Below, in pieces: positions 1-8,353 of a stretch of 55,099 nucleotides of DNA. Position numbers and translations under genes: made by a program. How positions within the stretch are numbered: position 1 is the first letter of the stretch; every line of letters starts with the position of its first letter. The stretch spans positions 1-55,099 of the forward strand of contig WQXJ01000009.1 in the NCBI GenBank assembly GCA_009784895.1, written 5' to 3'. The notes beneath the pieces are model-generated. The model was given only the letters and a program-made list of their open reading frames with translations. It had not been told where the DNA came from and made no database searches. The DNA comes from Micrococcales bacterium (lineage in GTDB: Bacteria > Actinomycetota > Actinomycetes > Actinomycetales > WQXJ01).

Positions 1-560
1 CCGCCATCGGGCCCATACTTCGCTCCCCGGTCAATGTAGACCTCTGAACAAGGCCCGGCCGGCCCGGCTTGTCCGGTTGACCAGTAGTTGTCCTTGATGC
101 CGCGCCGCTGAATCCGTTCCGGGGCCAGGCCGGCAATTTCGCGCCAAAGCCGGGCGGCTTCGTCGTCGTCCTGAAATACCGTCACCCAGATCTTGTCTGG
201 GTCGAAGCCCAAAAAGCCGTCGCTCTGGCTGCCTGTAACCAACTCCCAGGCGTACTCGATGGCGCCGGCTTTGAAGTAGTCGCCAAAAGAGAAGTTGCCG
301 TTCATCTGGAAGAAGGTGACGTGGCGGGTGGTTTTGCCAACCTCTTCAATATCCCCTGTGCGGACACACTTTTGCACCGAGGTGGCCCTGGGCCACGGCG
401 CTGGCACCTGGCCCAACATATACGGGATGAACGGCACCATGCCCGCCACGGTAAACAGCAGGGACTTGTCTTCGCTGATAAGTGAGGCGGAAGGTACTAG
501 GGCGTGGTCGTGGGCGGCAAAATAGTCCAAGAAGCGCGAACGGATCTGGCTGGTCTGCAC
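1..560 (-). CDS. alaS: Alanine--tRNA ligase, N-terminal part (runs off the window)
   Basis: Charges tRNA-Ala with alanine in the cytosol. Only the first ~186 residues are in the window; the 3' end lies beyond base 1. Seen: the class II catalytic core of AlaRS, with motif 1 around residues 79-100 ([18 protein letters not shown]) and the motif 2 region around 157-177 ([19 protein letters not shown]), both very close to the family. The start is GTG at 558-560, preceded by a strong CGGAGG at 567-572; that ribosome site lies within the end of the upstream small membrane-protein gene, so the two are probably translated from one mRNA with rpsD and DUF948. Identification is firm; nothing can be said about the editing and C-Ala domains. 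Confidence 0.95.
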   Translation of the reverse strand, partial: MQTSQIRSRFLDYFAAHDHALVPSASLISEDKSLLFTVAGMVPFIPYMLGQVPAPWPRATSVQKCVRTGDIEEVGKTTRHVTFFQMNGNFSFGDYFKAGAIEYAWELVTGSQSDGFLGFDPDKIWVTVFQDDDEAARLWREIAGLAPERIQRRGIKDNYWSTGQAGPAGPCSEVYIDRGAKYGPDG

Positions 561-561
561 G

Positions 562-795
562 TTATTCCTCCGTTTGGCCGGTTAGCAGAGCGGCCCGCAG
601 CTCAGCCTCCCGCCGCTTGGCCGCCTGGCGAACTTCGCCAACCAAACCGGTGGCGGCTTGGGTCGCCTGGCCCAGGCTTTGGCCCAAACCCTCAGGGCTC
701 AGCGCCTGGGTGGCGCGGCGGACTTGACTGGCTATCAGCACAGCCAGACCGGCGCCAAGACCCAGACCTAGAGCAATCCAAAGGCCGCGGCGCAT
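562..795 (-). CDS. Small single-pass membrane protein (DUF6167-like)
   Basis: A 77-residue protein with one N-terminal membrane segment (about residues 4-24, Gly/Leu/Ala-rich) followed by a charged, Gln/Ala/Arg-rich helix. Its ATG follows directly on the TAA of the DUF948 gene (TAAATG), and its own stop lies 1 nt before the alaS start, so it sits inside a tight rpsD-DUF948-this-alaS operon. Size, topology and position between DUF948 and alaS match the family I know as DUF6167 in actinobacteria; the assignment is mainly by context. Molecular function unknown. Confidence 0.75.
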   Translation of the reverse strand: MRRGLWIALGLGLGAGLAVLIASQVRRATQALSPEGLGQSLGQATQAATGLVGEVRQAAKRREAELRAALLTGQTEE

Positions 796-1155
796 TTAGC
801 TGTCCTTCTTCCCGCGTTTGGTGAAAGTGGACCGGACCGCATAGGTGAAGGCGGCCAGGCGGATCAGCGGGCCACCAACCGTGGCGCTAAACAGCGCCAT
901 CATGGCCGAGACGTTTTGTGTGACTTCGGCTGTGGCTGTGGTGATGGTGTCGACCTTTTCGAGTTGTGAATTGGTCGCCTCAACTGTGGTGGCGGCTTCA
1001 TCCAAGATTGGCACAGTGTGTTCGGTTAGCTCTTTGACCGATTTGGTGGCCTGTTTGAAGACGCCCCCTAACCGCATTACTGGCACCGCCAGGAAGCCAA
1101 CTAGGGCCACAAAAGCAATCGCCGCGATCAAACCGGCCACGTCGCCAACGCTCAT
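796..1155 (-). CDS. DUF948 domain membrane protein
   Basis: A 119-residue protein with an N-terminal membrane segment (about residues 7-29) and a long heptad-like helix (about 33-95: VKELTEHTVPILDEAATTVEATNSQLEKVDTI is the recognisable stretch), then a short basic C-terminus. This is the pattern of DUF948 proteins, which in actinobacteria commonly lie between rpsD and alaS. An SD-like sequence (AGGAGG on the minus strand, near 1160) precedes the ATG. It starts 10 nt after rpsD and is followed without a gap by the next small membrane protein. A role at the membrane is inferred from topology only. Confidence 0.85.
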   Translation of the reverse strand: MSVGDVAGLIAAIAFVALVGFLAVPVMRLGGVFKQATKSVKELTEHTVPILDEAATTVEATNSQLEKVDTITTATAEVTQNVSAMMALFSATVGGPLIRLAAFTYAVRSTFTKRGKKDS

Positions 1156-1165
1156 TGCATCCTCC

Positions 1166-1792
1166 TTAGCGGGAGTAGTGCTCCACCACTAGTTGCACAT
1201 CGCAGGTGATTGGAACCTCAGCCCGCTTGGGCCGGCGCACCAGCTGGGTGCGTAAACGCTCAAGGTTGACCTCCAAGTATGGCGGCACCTCGGGAAGGAC
1301 ATCACGGTGGGCGCCAGCGGCGGCCACCATGAAAGGCGTCATCGTCTGCGACTTGGGTTTGATCATCAAGACCTGACCGGGCTTGACCCGAAGGGAGGGA
1401 CGGTCGACCAGCTTGCCGTCTACCAGCACGTGGCGGTGGGTGACAACCTGGCGGGCTTGGAAGATGGTACGGGCAAAACCGCTGCGCAGCACCAAGGAGT
1501 CCAGCCGCATTTCTAGCAGTTCGACCAGGGCTTCACCGGTCAGCCCTGACTCTCTTTTGGCGTCATTGAAGGCCCGTTGGATCTGCTTCTCGCGCAGACC
1601 ATATTGGGCCCGCAGGCGTTGCTTTTCCCGCAGCCGGACGGCGTAGTCAGACTCGGTCCGGCGCCGGCCGCGACCGTGTTCGCCTGGTGGGTAGGGGCGC
1701 TTTTCAAAATACTTGACCGCCTTGGGGGTCAAAGCCAGGCCCAAGGCCCTCGATTGGCGCACTTGGCGGCGGGCTTTGCGCACTGATGTCAT
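1166..1792 (-). CDS. rpsD: 30S ribosomal protein S4
   Basis: Primary 16S rRNA-binding protein that nucleates the 30S body. 208 residues, full length. The S4 N-terminal domain (about 3-95) includes YPPGEHGRGRRR, and the S4 RNA-binding domain (about 97-160) includes LEMRLDSLVLRSGFARTIFQARQVVTH and the GKLVDRPS turn. The four N-terminal zinc-binding cysteines of the C+ form are absent, so this is a zinc-independent (C-) S4. ATG at 1790-1792 with AGGAGA at about 1797-1802. It heads the operon toward alaS, and its leader carries several palindromes (listed separately), which may relate to the autoregulation known for S4 in other bacteria. Confidence 0.97.
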   Translation of the reverse strand: MTSVRKARRQVRQSRALGLALTPKAVKYFEKRPYPPGEHGRGRRRTESDYAVRLREKQRLRAQYGLREKQIQRAFNDAKRESGLTGEALVELLEMRLDSLVLRSGFARTIFQARQVVTHRHVLVDGKLVDRPSLRVKPGQVLMIKPKSQTMTPFMVAAAGAHRDVLPEVPPYLEVNLERLRTQLVRRPKRAEVPITCDVQLVVEHYSR

Positions 1793-1825
1793 CAGGTTCT
1801 CCTGTTCGTGTCTCTACGAAGAACA

Positions 1826-1906
1826 TGCGGATATCCGCAAGTTGGGCCAACACTGTTTGGCTAAGGCCCCAGGTGTGCCGTTTGGGCACAACCGGCGGAA
1901 ATACTA
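1826..1906 (-). promoter_or_regulatory. rpsD leader with three palindromes and a possible -10 box
   Basis: On the minus strand, a possible -10 box TAGTAT (1906-1901) would start an mRNA near 1894; no good -35 is visible. The resulting ~100-nt leader of rpsD holds TGTGCC..GGCACA (1874-1890, 5-nt loop), GTTGG/CCAAC (1841-1851) and the perfect 14-bp palindrome TGCGGATATCCGCA (1826-1839), before the SD. The palindromes are seen directly; a role in S4 autoregulation or as a DUF3499 terminator is inference. Confidence 0.4.
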
Positions 1907-1923
1907 CCAGGTGGCAGGCCAGG

Positions 1924-2298
1924 CTAATTCGTGGCTGGACCGGGCGGCATAGTCGGCACTGAGCGCAGGTGGCCATAGCGGGCGCCAAGGTTGGCGACCT
2001 GGGGCGAGGCTGACTGGTTGGCCACCAACCGGCCGCGTTCGCGAACTTGGCTGGCCAAAGCGTCGATTTGCTCTTGGCTGGGCGGAGCGGCCTGCCTATC
2101 TGGTGACAGCCTGATGACCTCCCAACCGCGGGGGGCTTTGAGCCGCTCGGCGTGTGCGGCGCAAAGGTCGTAGGCGAAAGGCTCGTCTTTGACGGCTAAA
2201 GGGCCAAGCACGGCTGTGGAATCTTGATAGACAAAGGTCAAAGTGGCCACCGGTTCGTTCTGGCACCTCAACCGCTCACATTTGCGCGCCCAATTCAC
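1924..2298 (-). CDS. DUF3499 family protein
   Basis: 124 residues. The N-terminal half holds C7, C12, C46 and H49 (CxxxxC ... CAAH), resembling a small zinc-binding fold, around the family signature VATLTFVYQDSTAVLGPLA and LCAAHAERLKAPRGWEV. This is DUF3499, typically found in actinobacteria beside a degenerate zincin, whiB and manA, as here. GTG start at 2296-2298: no SD, but TATCTT lies 6 nt upstream, so the transcript may be leaderless. Divergent from the zincin gene. Biochemical function unknown; the family assignment is confident. Confidence 0.85.
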   Translation of the reverse strand: MNWARKCERLRCQNEPVATLTFVYQDSTAVLGPLAVKDEPFAYDLCAAHAERLKAPRGWEVIRLSPDRQAAPPSQEQIDALASQVRERGRLVANQSASPQVANLGARYGHLRSVPTMPPGPATN

Positions 2299-2304
2299 CT
2301 GACC

Positions 2305-2310
2305 AAGATA
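2305..2310 (-). promoter_or_regulatory. Putative -10 box (TATCTT) for leaderless DUF3499 mRNA
   Basis: TATCTT on the minus strand, 6 nt upstream of the GTG start, fits the TAnnnT -10 spacing of leaderless genes. No clear -35 at 16-18 bp, and no Shine-Dalgarno sequence between box and start. Confidence 0.35.
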
Positions 2311-2425
2311 GCTGGCCTGGTCTGCATTCCCGCGCCAACACGCGGCGGTGGGGTGTTGGTCAATAATCGGCGCCGATGCCGGGACTCGCCCTGGAACCGA
2401 ACCGGCTATCGAGGCGCAATGCTCC

Positions 2426-2431
2426 TAGGCT
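2426..2431 (+). promoter_or_regulatory. Putative -10 box (TAGGCT) for leaderless zincin mRNA
   Basis: TAGGCT lies exactly 6 nt before the GTG at 2438. The same hexamer at the same distance occurs before manA and before the membrane protein at 11.5 kb. No SD is present. Inference: transcription starts at or next to the start codon. Confidence 0.4.
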
Positions 2432-2437
2432 GGCCTT

Positions 2438-2950
2438 GTGCCAACTGCCGAACCGATCGACCCAGCCGCTGGCCACGGCGAGGCGTCCTTGGGGCGGTCT
2501 TCCGCCTTGGGTGATGCTTCAGCCCCACCGCCCCTGCCTGTGCGTCGGGGCCGGCGGCGTGACCGCCGCGGTCGCGGCATCAGAGGACCGCTCCTGGCCC
2601 CGGCTCTGCCGGCCGCCAGGAGTCGAACTCAGATCTTTGACGACTACGTCAGGGCAGCGGTGGCTCGTCTGGCTCACCGCTGGGAAAGGCAGCTGCGGGC
2701 CATCGAAGTGGCGGTGGAAGAAGTGCCGGCCTCTGGCGGGGCGCCTTGGGAGACCGGCGTAGTTCTGGGGCGGGCCTTTCCAGCGGCCAATGCCATGCCG
2801 GCACGTATTGTGCTCTATCGCCGCCCAATTGAGGCCCGCGCCTCAAGTGGCGAAATGGGCGTCGCCGTTTTGGATGTGTTGGTCGAGGAACTGGCCCATT
2901 TACTGGGCCGCGACCCAAGCGAAATTGACCCTGGTTATCACCGCGACTAA
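2438..2950 (+). CDS. Metallopeptidase-family protein with degenerate zincin motif
   Basis: 170 residues. From about residue 36 it matches the actinobacterial 'metallopeptidase family' (zincin_1/DUF1025) next to whiB: RRDRRGRGIRGPL, FDDYVRAAVARLAHRWERQL, VAVEEVP, RIVLYRRPIEARA and a C-terminal LLGRDPSEIDPGY. The place of the catalytic HExxH reads EELAH, so the first metal-ligand His is missing; from what I know of this subfamily the actinobacterial members often lack it, so it is probably not a protease. The N-terminus is uncertain: the GTG at 2438 has a TAGGCT box 6 nt upstream and no SD, but conservation only begins later. Divergent from DUF3499 and convergent with DUF5719. Confidence 0.75.
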   Translation: MPTAEPIDPAAGHGEASLGRSSALGDASAPPPLPVRRGRRRDRRGRGIRGPLLAPALPAARSRTQIFDDYVRAAVARLAHRWERQLRAIEVAVEEVPASGGAPWETGVVLGRAFPAANAMPARIVLYRRPIEARASSGEMGVAVLDVLVEELAHLLGRDPSEIDPGYHRD

Positions 2951-3052
2951 TCCTGCCAAAGCTCAACCTCGCGAACCGAGCGGCTGCGCCAGGCCCGCCA
3001 ACGCTCTCTGAGGGGCGGGGCCAGGGTTGTTGCCAGGGATTGGCTCCGGGCA

Positions 3053-3090
3053 TTTTTCTTTGACAATGCGCCAGCATTGTCCCAAGAAAA
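3053..3090. terminator. Imperfect hairpin between convergent genes
   Basis: GACAATGC (3062-3069) pairs with GCATTGTC (3074-3081) around a GCCA loop. After a small internal bulge, TTTCTT (3055-3060) pairs with AAGAAA (3084-3089). It lies in the 225-bp gap between the convergent zincin and DUF5719 genes, where a bidirectional terminator is expected. There is no U-run directly after the stem on either strand, so intrinsic termination is only possible. The rest of the gap (2951-3175) shows nothing I recognise. Confidence 0.4.
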
Positions 3091-3175
3091 GGCGCGAGAC
3101 AACGAGCCTGGTCCCAACCCGACCTTTTTTGGCCAGAGCTCAACTTCGCGGCTGTTGGTGCTGATTGGAGGGCGG

Positions 3176-4672
3176 CTAGTGGGCCGGGTAAACGTCGATA
3201 TTGACGCCGGCCTCGCGGGTGCCGACCGGCACCAGGACAGTGATCAGTTCGCCGCCCGCGTCCGCCAGAGACATGACCATGGCAATGGCCACTTCGCCGG
3301 CGCCTTCGACGGTGTACTCAATCGCTTCGATCTCTTCTGCCGGTCCCAAGCTGGCCGGGTCGACCACCGCCATAGTGCCGGCTTCGAGCTCGATTGTCTT
3401 GGCCTGGCCGACAGGGCCATTGGCCCCGACAGCCTCGAGCTTGACCTTTGAGGCTTGTTCGGTGGCCACCGACACCCGGGCTTTGACTCCTGCCATCGGC
3501 ATAGTCAAATAACCATGGCTACCGCCGGCCTGGGCCGGTGACCAAGCGAACTCTCGAGGTTTGTCTGGCCCGGTGTGGCGCACGGCCAAAGCGCTGGCCA
3601 CGATTGGTTGGTCAGAAGTGATGGTGACGGCATAGACACCGGCCTCCAGGCCAGCCAGTGAAAGATCGGTTACAGTACCGGCCGCGATCCGGGCTTCGTC
3701 CAGGCCGGGTAGCGAGACCGGGCCTTTGGCTCCCCAGAGCACTACCGACACCACCGCCGCCGTTTTGTCCGGGTTCAGCACCCTGACTACGGCCGTGTCG
3801 GGATCGGTGTATTTCGACTCGCTGACGCTTACACCGGGCACCACCTGTTGTAGAGCTGGCGCGCTACCGGGCACCACCATGTCTACCCCGGCCGGCGTCA
3901 GGGCTTCAATCCGCGAGTGCTGCATCGACACCGCCAGCTCACCGCCGGTGGCGGTGACGCGGACGGCCAGGCGGGAGGCGTCTGGCACTATGCCTTCAAG
4001 CAGCACCGCCCGTTGTGACTGTGGCGGCACCACCAGGCCGGAGGTGCCAACGGCGTCGACTGGGCCGGCCCCGTCCCACAAGGCAATATCGGCCGCCACG
4101 GCGGTCAGACCCGGGTTGGTTAGTAGCAATCTGGTCGATGAACCGGTCTGGGTTGATCCGCCCACCAGGTAGACCTGAGCCTCGGGCAGGACACAACTCG
4201 AACCGGCCAGGGACCGCAGATCCTTGTCGTTGGCATGGATGACGACACCACCAGTGGCATAGGCCAACTCGTCTTCAGCCGAGCGGGCCGTGACCAGAAC
4301 CGGGTCGGCGCCGGCTGAGTTGCTCAACAGGCCCAGTGGGCCGGCGATACTGTCAGTCTTGGTGCCGTCTATCGTGGACAGCTCACCCCCGGCCGGCCCG
4401 GAAACCACGACTCGCAGCACCGAGGTCATTTCAGAAGGGTAGGGGTCAAAGCGAGGGTCATAGGAAACCTCATCAGCCCCCTCGCCTGGCACTTTCAGCT
4501 CCGATGGGCAAACAACCATGGCAGCGCCAGGTGGTACGGCCACTGTCGTGGGAACAGGCGCGGCGCTGTCTAGAGCTGGCGCTCGGCGCTGGCCAAAGAC
4601 CAACAGGCCAACGACTGAGGCCACCAACACCAGCGAGATCAGGGCCGCCAGCCCCACCCGTAGAGCTTTCAC
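3176..4672 (-). CDS. DUF5719 family secreted/membrane-anchored protein
   Basis: 498 residues: a short basic N-terminus, one membrane segment (about 6-27), then a long extracellular part of repeated beta-like stretches (for example LLLTNPGLTAVAADIALWDGAGPV, VVRVLNPDKTAAVVSVVLWG, AVTITSDQPIVASALAVR). This matches DUF5719 proteins that follow a large GT2 in actinobacterial whiB/manA neighbourhoods. Start: GTG at 4670-4672 overlaps the TGA of the upstream glycosyltransferase (GTGA) with AGGAGT at about 4676-4682. A longer in-frame start at 4762 is unlikely because it lies inside the upstream gene and has no such signal. Function unknown; coupling to the glycosyltransferase suggests an envelope role. 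Confidence 0.8.
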   Translation of the reverse strand: MKALRVGLAALISLVLVASVVGLLVFGQRRAPALDSAAPVPTTVAVPPGAAMVVCPSELKVPGEGADEVSYDPRFDPYPSEMTSVLRVVVSGPAGGELSTIDGTKTDSIAGPLGLLSNSAGADPVLVTARSAEDELAYATGGVVIHANDKDLRSLAGSSCVLPEAQVYLVGGSTQTGSSTRLLLTNPGLTAVAADIALWDGAGPVDAVGTSGLVVPPQSQRAVLLEGIVPDASRLAVRVTATGGELAVSMQHSRIEALTPAGVDMVVPGSAPALQQVVPGVSVSESKYTDPDTAVVRVLNPDKTAAVVSVVLWGAKGPVSLPGLDEARIAAGTVTDLSLAGLEAGVYAVTITSDQPIVASALAVRHTGPDKPREFAWSPAQAGGSHGYLTMPMAGVKARVSVATEQASKVKLEAVGANGPVGQAKTIELEAGTMAVVDPASLGPAEEIEAIEYTVEGAGEVAIAMVMSLADAGGELITVLVPVGTREAGVNIDVYPAH

Positions 4673-7600
4673 GGCGACTCCTGATCGTCTTGGGACTGCC
4701 GCCGTAGCGGCAACGCCAGAACCACGGCCAGCGCCAGTGCCAGGCCCTGGATCAGCCACCATGGCACTGCGCTTTGGTGCCAGACCTCGATTGAGCCACT
4801 GGCCCCAAGGGGCAATTCAAATGATTGCTGCCAAGCCTTGTCTTCGGCAGGCTGTAGAGCTTTGCCGTTTAGTGTGGCCCGCCAGCCGGCATCACGCCGC
4901 TCGGCCAAAACCAAGCGCAAATCGGCGCCGGTGCCGCCGCCTTTGGCCGCCGCCACCTGATCGGCTTGCAGCTCGGCTCTGAGGTGGTCACCGGGGCCGG
5001 TCGACAGCCCGACCGACTGATTGGGGCCGGCCACATGCAGTACCGCCACCTGATCGACACCGACTCCTTCTAACGGCAGGTTGCCTGGCGCCACCCGCCA
5101 CAGGACGACGCTTTCAGTTTCAGTGATGCGGGCCAGCCCTGGAGTCGAATCGACCGCCGCCAGTAGCGCTGGATCGGATTGGACCCGTTCGACCAAAACG
5201 AAGCCGATCCCTGACATCGCCAATTGACGAGCCGCCGCACCGGGGTTGCGTGCCACAATCGCGGCTACCAGCTGGTTCAGGCTTTCGGTGGCGGCGTCAT
5301 CTGGCCTGACAGTGCCCGGGATTGACTCCAGGCGGCGCCCGCCCAGCTGCCCCATGGGGGCGGCCATGTCGATACTGGCACCGCGCACCACCGACCAACT
5401 GAAACCCTGTTGGCTCAGGGCCAGAACTAGTGTGCGGGTGGCGTACTCACCCTCGGCTTCGCTGGCCGCAATAGCCGGCAAGGTGGCGTCGCGGCTGCGG
5501 TGAACCTCAAATGTGTCACCGCCAAACCAGGCCCAAACCACTACGGCCGAGCCGGCCAGTGGGCCCGCCAGCAGTGCGGCCAAGCCAACTGTGGCCAAGG
5601 CCCGGCGCAGGCGGTGGGATTTGGCCCCGGGTTCGCCAACCGCGCCGCTCAAAGCGGCCGCCGCCGCCATCAGCAGACCGAGCAAAACCAACGAGGCCGC
5701 GCCGCCACCCCAGGCCATGACAGTCTCTAAGCCCGTCACCGACACCGCCAACTGTTGGCCGGCCACTATCAAACCCAGACCAACTACCACCAGCAGCCAA
5801 CCGATTCGGCCCGCCCGCCCGGCGGCCCCGGGCCTAACCAGCCCGGCCAAGGCCGCCACCACCACCAGCCCAACCAGCCCCACCGCCAAAGTGGTGACTA
5901 GGCCGGATGGGACAAAGCCGGGCAGGGTTGGTTCGGTGATGTAACCCAGCGCTCTAAGGCCCAGATGGCTGGGCTGATACGACACAGCCGCACCTGGATC
6001 AGCCAGCAGGCCACGCCATTGGCCTGCGGTGATGGCCTCAAGCAGGAGTGGTCCAAACAGGGCCAGCGCCGGCACCGGCACAAAGACCATCCGCCAATGC
6101 CTACCCTTTGGTGCAAATATGGCTACTACCAGAGCTAAGACCGTGCCGGGCAGAAGCAGCATGGGCGTGCCGGCGGCCGCCACGGCAAAGGCCAGGCCCG
6201 CCCCGGCCGCAGCCGCCACTGAGCCTGAACCCCAGGCCAACTCAGCCCGCTGGCCCAAGGAGACCTGCCCAGGTAAAGCCGGGCTGGCGGCATCGGACTG
6301 CTCGTCAACCACCGGCGGGCGAACGTCTAGGCGGTTGGCGCCCACTGCCCGGGCCACGCCAAGGGCCACATAAGGTAGGGCCGCATGCGTCAGAACCGCG
6401 CCCAACCGGCCAGCCTCCAGGCCCTGCCACAGCGCCGGCGAGGCAAAGTAAAACAGCGTCACCATGGCCCTGACCCAGGTCGAACGGCTGACGGCGCCGG
6501 CCGCCAACCAGGCACCAAAGGCCGCCACTAACGGCGCCAGCAGGCAGAGCACTTTGATCATCGTGTTACCGTCGCCCAAAGGCAGGCGGAAAATGGCCAA
6601 GACTGCGCTCAAAGGGTCGCCCGGCCCGCCCTGACCCAATTCGAATTGAAGCCAACCGCCGCCGGCCATGGACCACAGCTGGCCCGATCCGATCAACTGG
6701 GGCCCGGCCGCGCCGCCAACCAGAGTGCCTGGGCCCAGCCAGTGACCCAAGCTAAGCGAAGTCACCAGAACCACTACTAGAGCTAAAGCCGCCCCCATGC
6801 GGCGACGTTGGCCGGCCAAATGGCGCAACTCAGCGGCCTCAATATCGGTTGGGGCCAGACGTTGGCGACGCAAATCGGCCTGACTGAGGCGGCGATCACG
6901 CCGCTGGCGGCGGGCCTCACCCGAACTGATTTGCAGGTCACGCAGGGCCTCGCGACCGACTTGGCGTTCACGGGCGGCCACCCGCCGGGCCCTGATGACA
7001 CGAGCCGGGCGGGCGAACACAGACGCCAGGGCCGTCAGTTCGTCTAGAGCCAGACCAAATTCCTTGGCGGCCAGGCGCCAAATCGAGCGCCCAAGGGCGG
7101 CCAGCAACCCCGCCAAGGCAATCACTGGCACCGCCCATAACGGCTGGTCGACCAGCTGGGTGTAGATCAGGGCGCGGCGCCGTCCACGGAAGGATCCACG
7201 CTGGTCCTTGACCGCGCTCGATTTGTCTCGCTCAGCCCAATAGGAAGCCTGTTCATGCAGCACTACGGCATTGGGAGCCACCACCACCCGTTTGCCGGCC
7301 AGGCGGGCCCGGCGGCACAGGTCAAGCCCGTCCCGAAACGGGCCCAGGGCGGGGTCGAAACCTGACAGGCGGACCCATTCCTCTAAGCGCATCAACATGC
7401 CGGCTGTGCCAACTCCGAGCACATCCTCGCGGCTGTCGTATTGACCTTGGTCAAGCTCCCCACTTTGACCTGCCGCCACCCGGCGGCCAAAAGGCGTGGT
7501 GGTTACCCCAACTTCAATCAAGCGGGTTGGGTCATCCGCCCTGACCTGCTTGGGACCGGCAATGGCCACTGAAGGCGCCCGCTCAAGAGCCCGGACCAGC

Positions 7601-7950
7601 TCTTGCAGGGCCTCCGGTTCGGGGTAGACATCGTCGTGCAGCAGCCAAACCAATCCGTCAGCCGGCCGGCCCTGCAAGCCGGCCGCTACGGCCTGGCCAA
7701 AAGTCCGGGCCTTGGAGGAATGCACCACCGTTAAGACCTTCGGTGGGATACCACAGCGCAGCGCCATTTCGCGTACCGCCGTGTCAGCTTGGGGGCCCGA
7801 ATCGACCAGCACTACAGCGTCTGGTCGTGCCACCTGTCCGGCCAAAGCCACCAGAACTCGCGGCAGGTATGGCGAACGCCCGCGCGTGACAATGACGGCG
7901 GTGATGTTTGGCCGAGCGCGTCTGGCCGCGCTGGCGGCAGGTGCTACCAC
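4669..7950 (-). CDS. Large membrane glycosyltransferase, GT2 domain plus polytopic C-terminal part
   Basis: 1093 residues. The N-terminal GT-A/GT2 domain (about 15-245) has ITAVIVTRGRSPYLPRVLVAL, the acidic site WLLHDDVYPEP and a late DGLDLCRRARLAG motif. Then come a hydrophobic pair (about 265-290), a very basic linker (about 300-385), a polytopic region (about 385-870), an exposed C-terminal domain (about 870-1065) and a last membrane helix. The architecture and the whiB/DUF5719 neighbours match the long GT2 found at this locus in many actinobacteria; it probably glycosylates a lipid carrier or envelope polymer, acceptor unknown. GTG start at 7948-7950, 4 nt after the whiB stop, with a weak AGGT upstream; it is translationally coupled to DUF5719 downstream. 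Confidence 0.8.
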   Translation of the reverse strand: MVAPAASAARRARPNITAVIVTRGRSPYLPRVLVALAGQVARPDAVVLVDSGPQADTAVREMALRCGIPPKVLTVVHSSKARTFGQAVAAGLQGRPADGLVWLLHDDVYPEPEALQELVRALERAPSVAIAGPKQVRADDPTRLIEVGVTTTPFGRRVAAGQSGELDQGQYDSREDVLGVGTAGMLMRLEEWVRLSGFDPALGPFRDGLDLCRRARLAGKRVVVAPNAVVLHEQASYWAERDKSSAVKDQRGSFRGRRRALIYTQLVDQPLWAVPVIALAGLLAALGRSIWRLAAKEFGLALDELTALASVFARPARVIRARRVAARERQVGREALRDLQISSGEARRQRRDRRLSQADLRRQRLAPTDIEAAELRHLAGQRRRMGAALALVVVLVTSLSLGHWLGPGTLVGGAAGPQLIGSGQLWSMAGGGWLQFELGQGGPGDPLSAVLAIFRLPLGDGNTMIKVLCLLAPLVAAFGAWLAAGAVSRSTWVRAMVTLFYFASPALWQGLEAGRLGAVLTHAALPYVALGVARAVGANRLDVRPPVVDEQSDAASPALPGQVSLGQRAELAWGSGSVAAAAGAGLAFAVAAAGTPMLLLPGTVLALVVAIFAPKGRHWRMVFVPVPALALFGPLLLEAITAGQWRGLLADPGAAVSYQPSHLGLRALGYITEPTLPGFVPSGLVTTLAVGLVGLVVVAALAGLVRPGAAGRAGRIGWLLVVVGLGLIVAGQQLAVSVTGLETVMAWGGGAASLVLLGLLMAAAAALSGAVGEPGAKSHRLRRALATVGLAALLAGPLAGSAVVVWAWFGGDTFEVHRSRDATLPAIAASEAEGEYATRTLVLALSQQGFSWSVVRGASIDMAAPMGQLGGRRLESIPGTVRPDDAATESLNQLVAAIVARNPGAAARQLAMSGIGFVLVERVQSDPALLAAVDSTPGLARITETESVVLWRVAPGNLPLEGVGVDQVAVLHVAGPNQSVGLSTGPGDHLRAELQADQVAAAKGGGTGADLRLVLAERRDAGWRATLNGKALQPAEDKAWQQSFELPLGASGSIEVWHQSAVPWWLIQGLALALAVVLALPLRRQSQDDQESP

Positions 7951-7954
7951 TTAC

Positions 7955-8275
7955 CTACGAGCGGCGCTGCTTCAGGCGGCGGCGCTCACGTTCGGAATAG
8001 CCGCCCCAAATGCCGAAACGCTCGTCGTTGGCCAAGGCATAGTCAAGGCATTCAACGGCCACGTCGCAGCCGGCGCAGACCTTTTTGGCCTCGCGCGTTG
8101 ACCCGCCCTTTTCAGGGAAAAAGGCCTCCGGATCGGTTTGCGCGCACAGGGCTCGTTGCTGCCATTCCAGCGGCCCTCCGTCACCCTCTTTCAGCAGCAC
8201 TAGCGGCATGGCCGCTCTTGGATCGATGACGCCTGACTCGAGTGTCAGACTTCCCTCACCTAGCACGTTCCACAC
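7955..8275 (-). CDS. whiB: WhiB-family Fe-S transcription regulator (WhiB/WhiB2 type)
   Basis: Four cysteines in the WhiB pattern (LCAQTD ... CAGCDVAVEC) that would hold a [4Fe-4S] cluster, the PEAFFPEKGGSTREAKKVC stretch, the FGIWGG turn, and a basic tail (RERRRLKQRR) for DNA/sigma contact. The FFPEKGGSTREAKKVC form and the manA/DUF3499 neighbourhood point to the WhiB (Streptomyces) / WhiB2 (Mycobacterium) group that controls septation. Start: GTG at 8273-8275 has AGGAGC at 8282-8287 (spacing about 6-7), giving 106 residues. ATG at 8299 lacks an SD, and ATG at 8209 (84 residues, near the usual length) has only a weak one. It is preceded by a good sigma-70-like promoter. Confidence 0.93.
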   Translation of the reverse strand: MWNVLGEGSLTLESGVIDPRAAMPLVLLKEGDGGPLEWQQRALCAQTDPEAFFPEKGGSTREAKKVCAGCDVAVECLDYALANDERFGIWGGYSERERRRLKQRRS

Positions 8276-8324
8276 GATATTGCTCCTAGCTCGACCCATC
8301 GATGCGGGGAATCACACCTATGAA

Positions 8325-8353
8325 ATTACACGCGTGTCATACCCCCCCGTCAA
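8325..8353 (-). promoter_or_regulatory. Sigma-70-type promoter of whiB
   Basis: On the minus strand TTGACG (8353-8348), a 17-bp spacer, and TGTAAT (8330-8325). The -35 overlaps the TGA stop codon of manA (8350-8352). A start near 8318 would give a ~43-nt leader to the GTG with its AGGAGC. This is one of the best -35/-10 pairs in the window. Confidence 0.65.

Noticed and set aside
2438-2950. Active metalloprotease
   Set aside because: The HExxH motif reads EELAH; from what I know of the actinobacterial subfamily, loss of the motif is common, so no protease activity is claimed.
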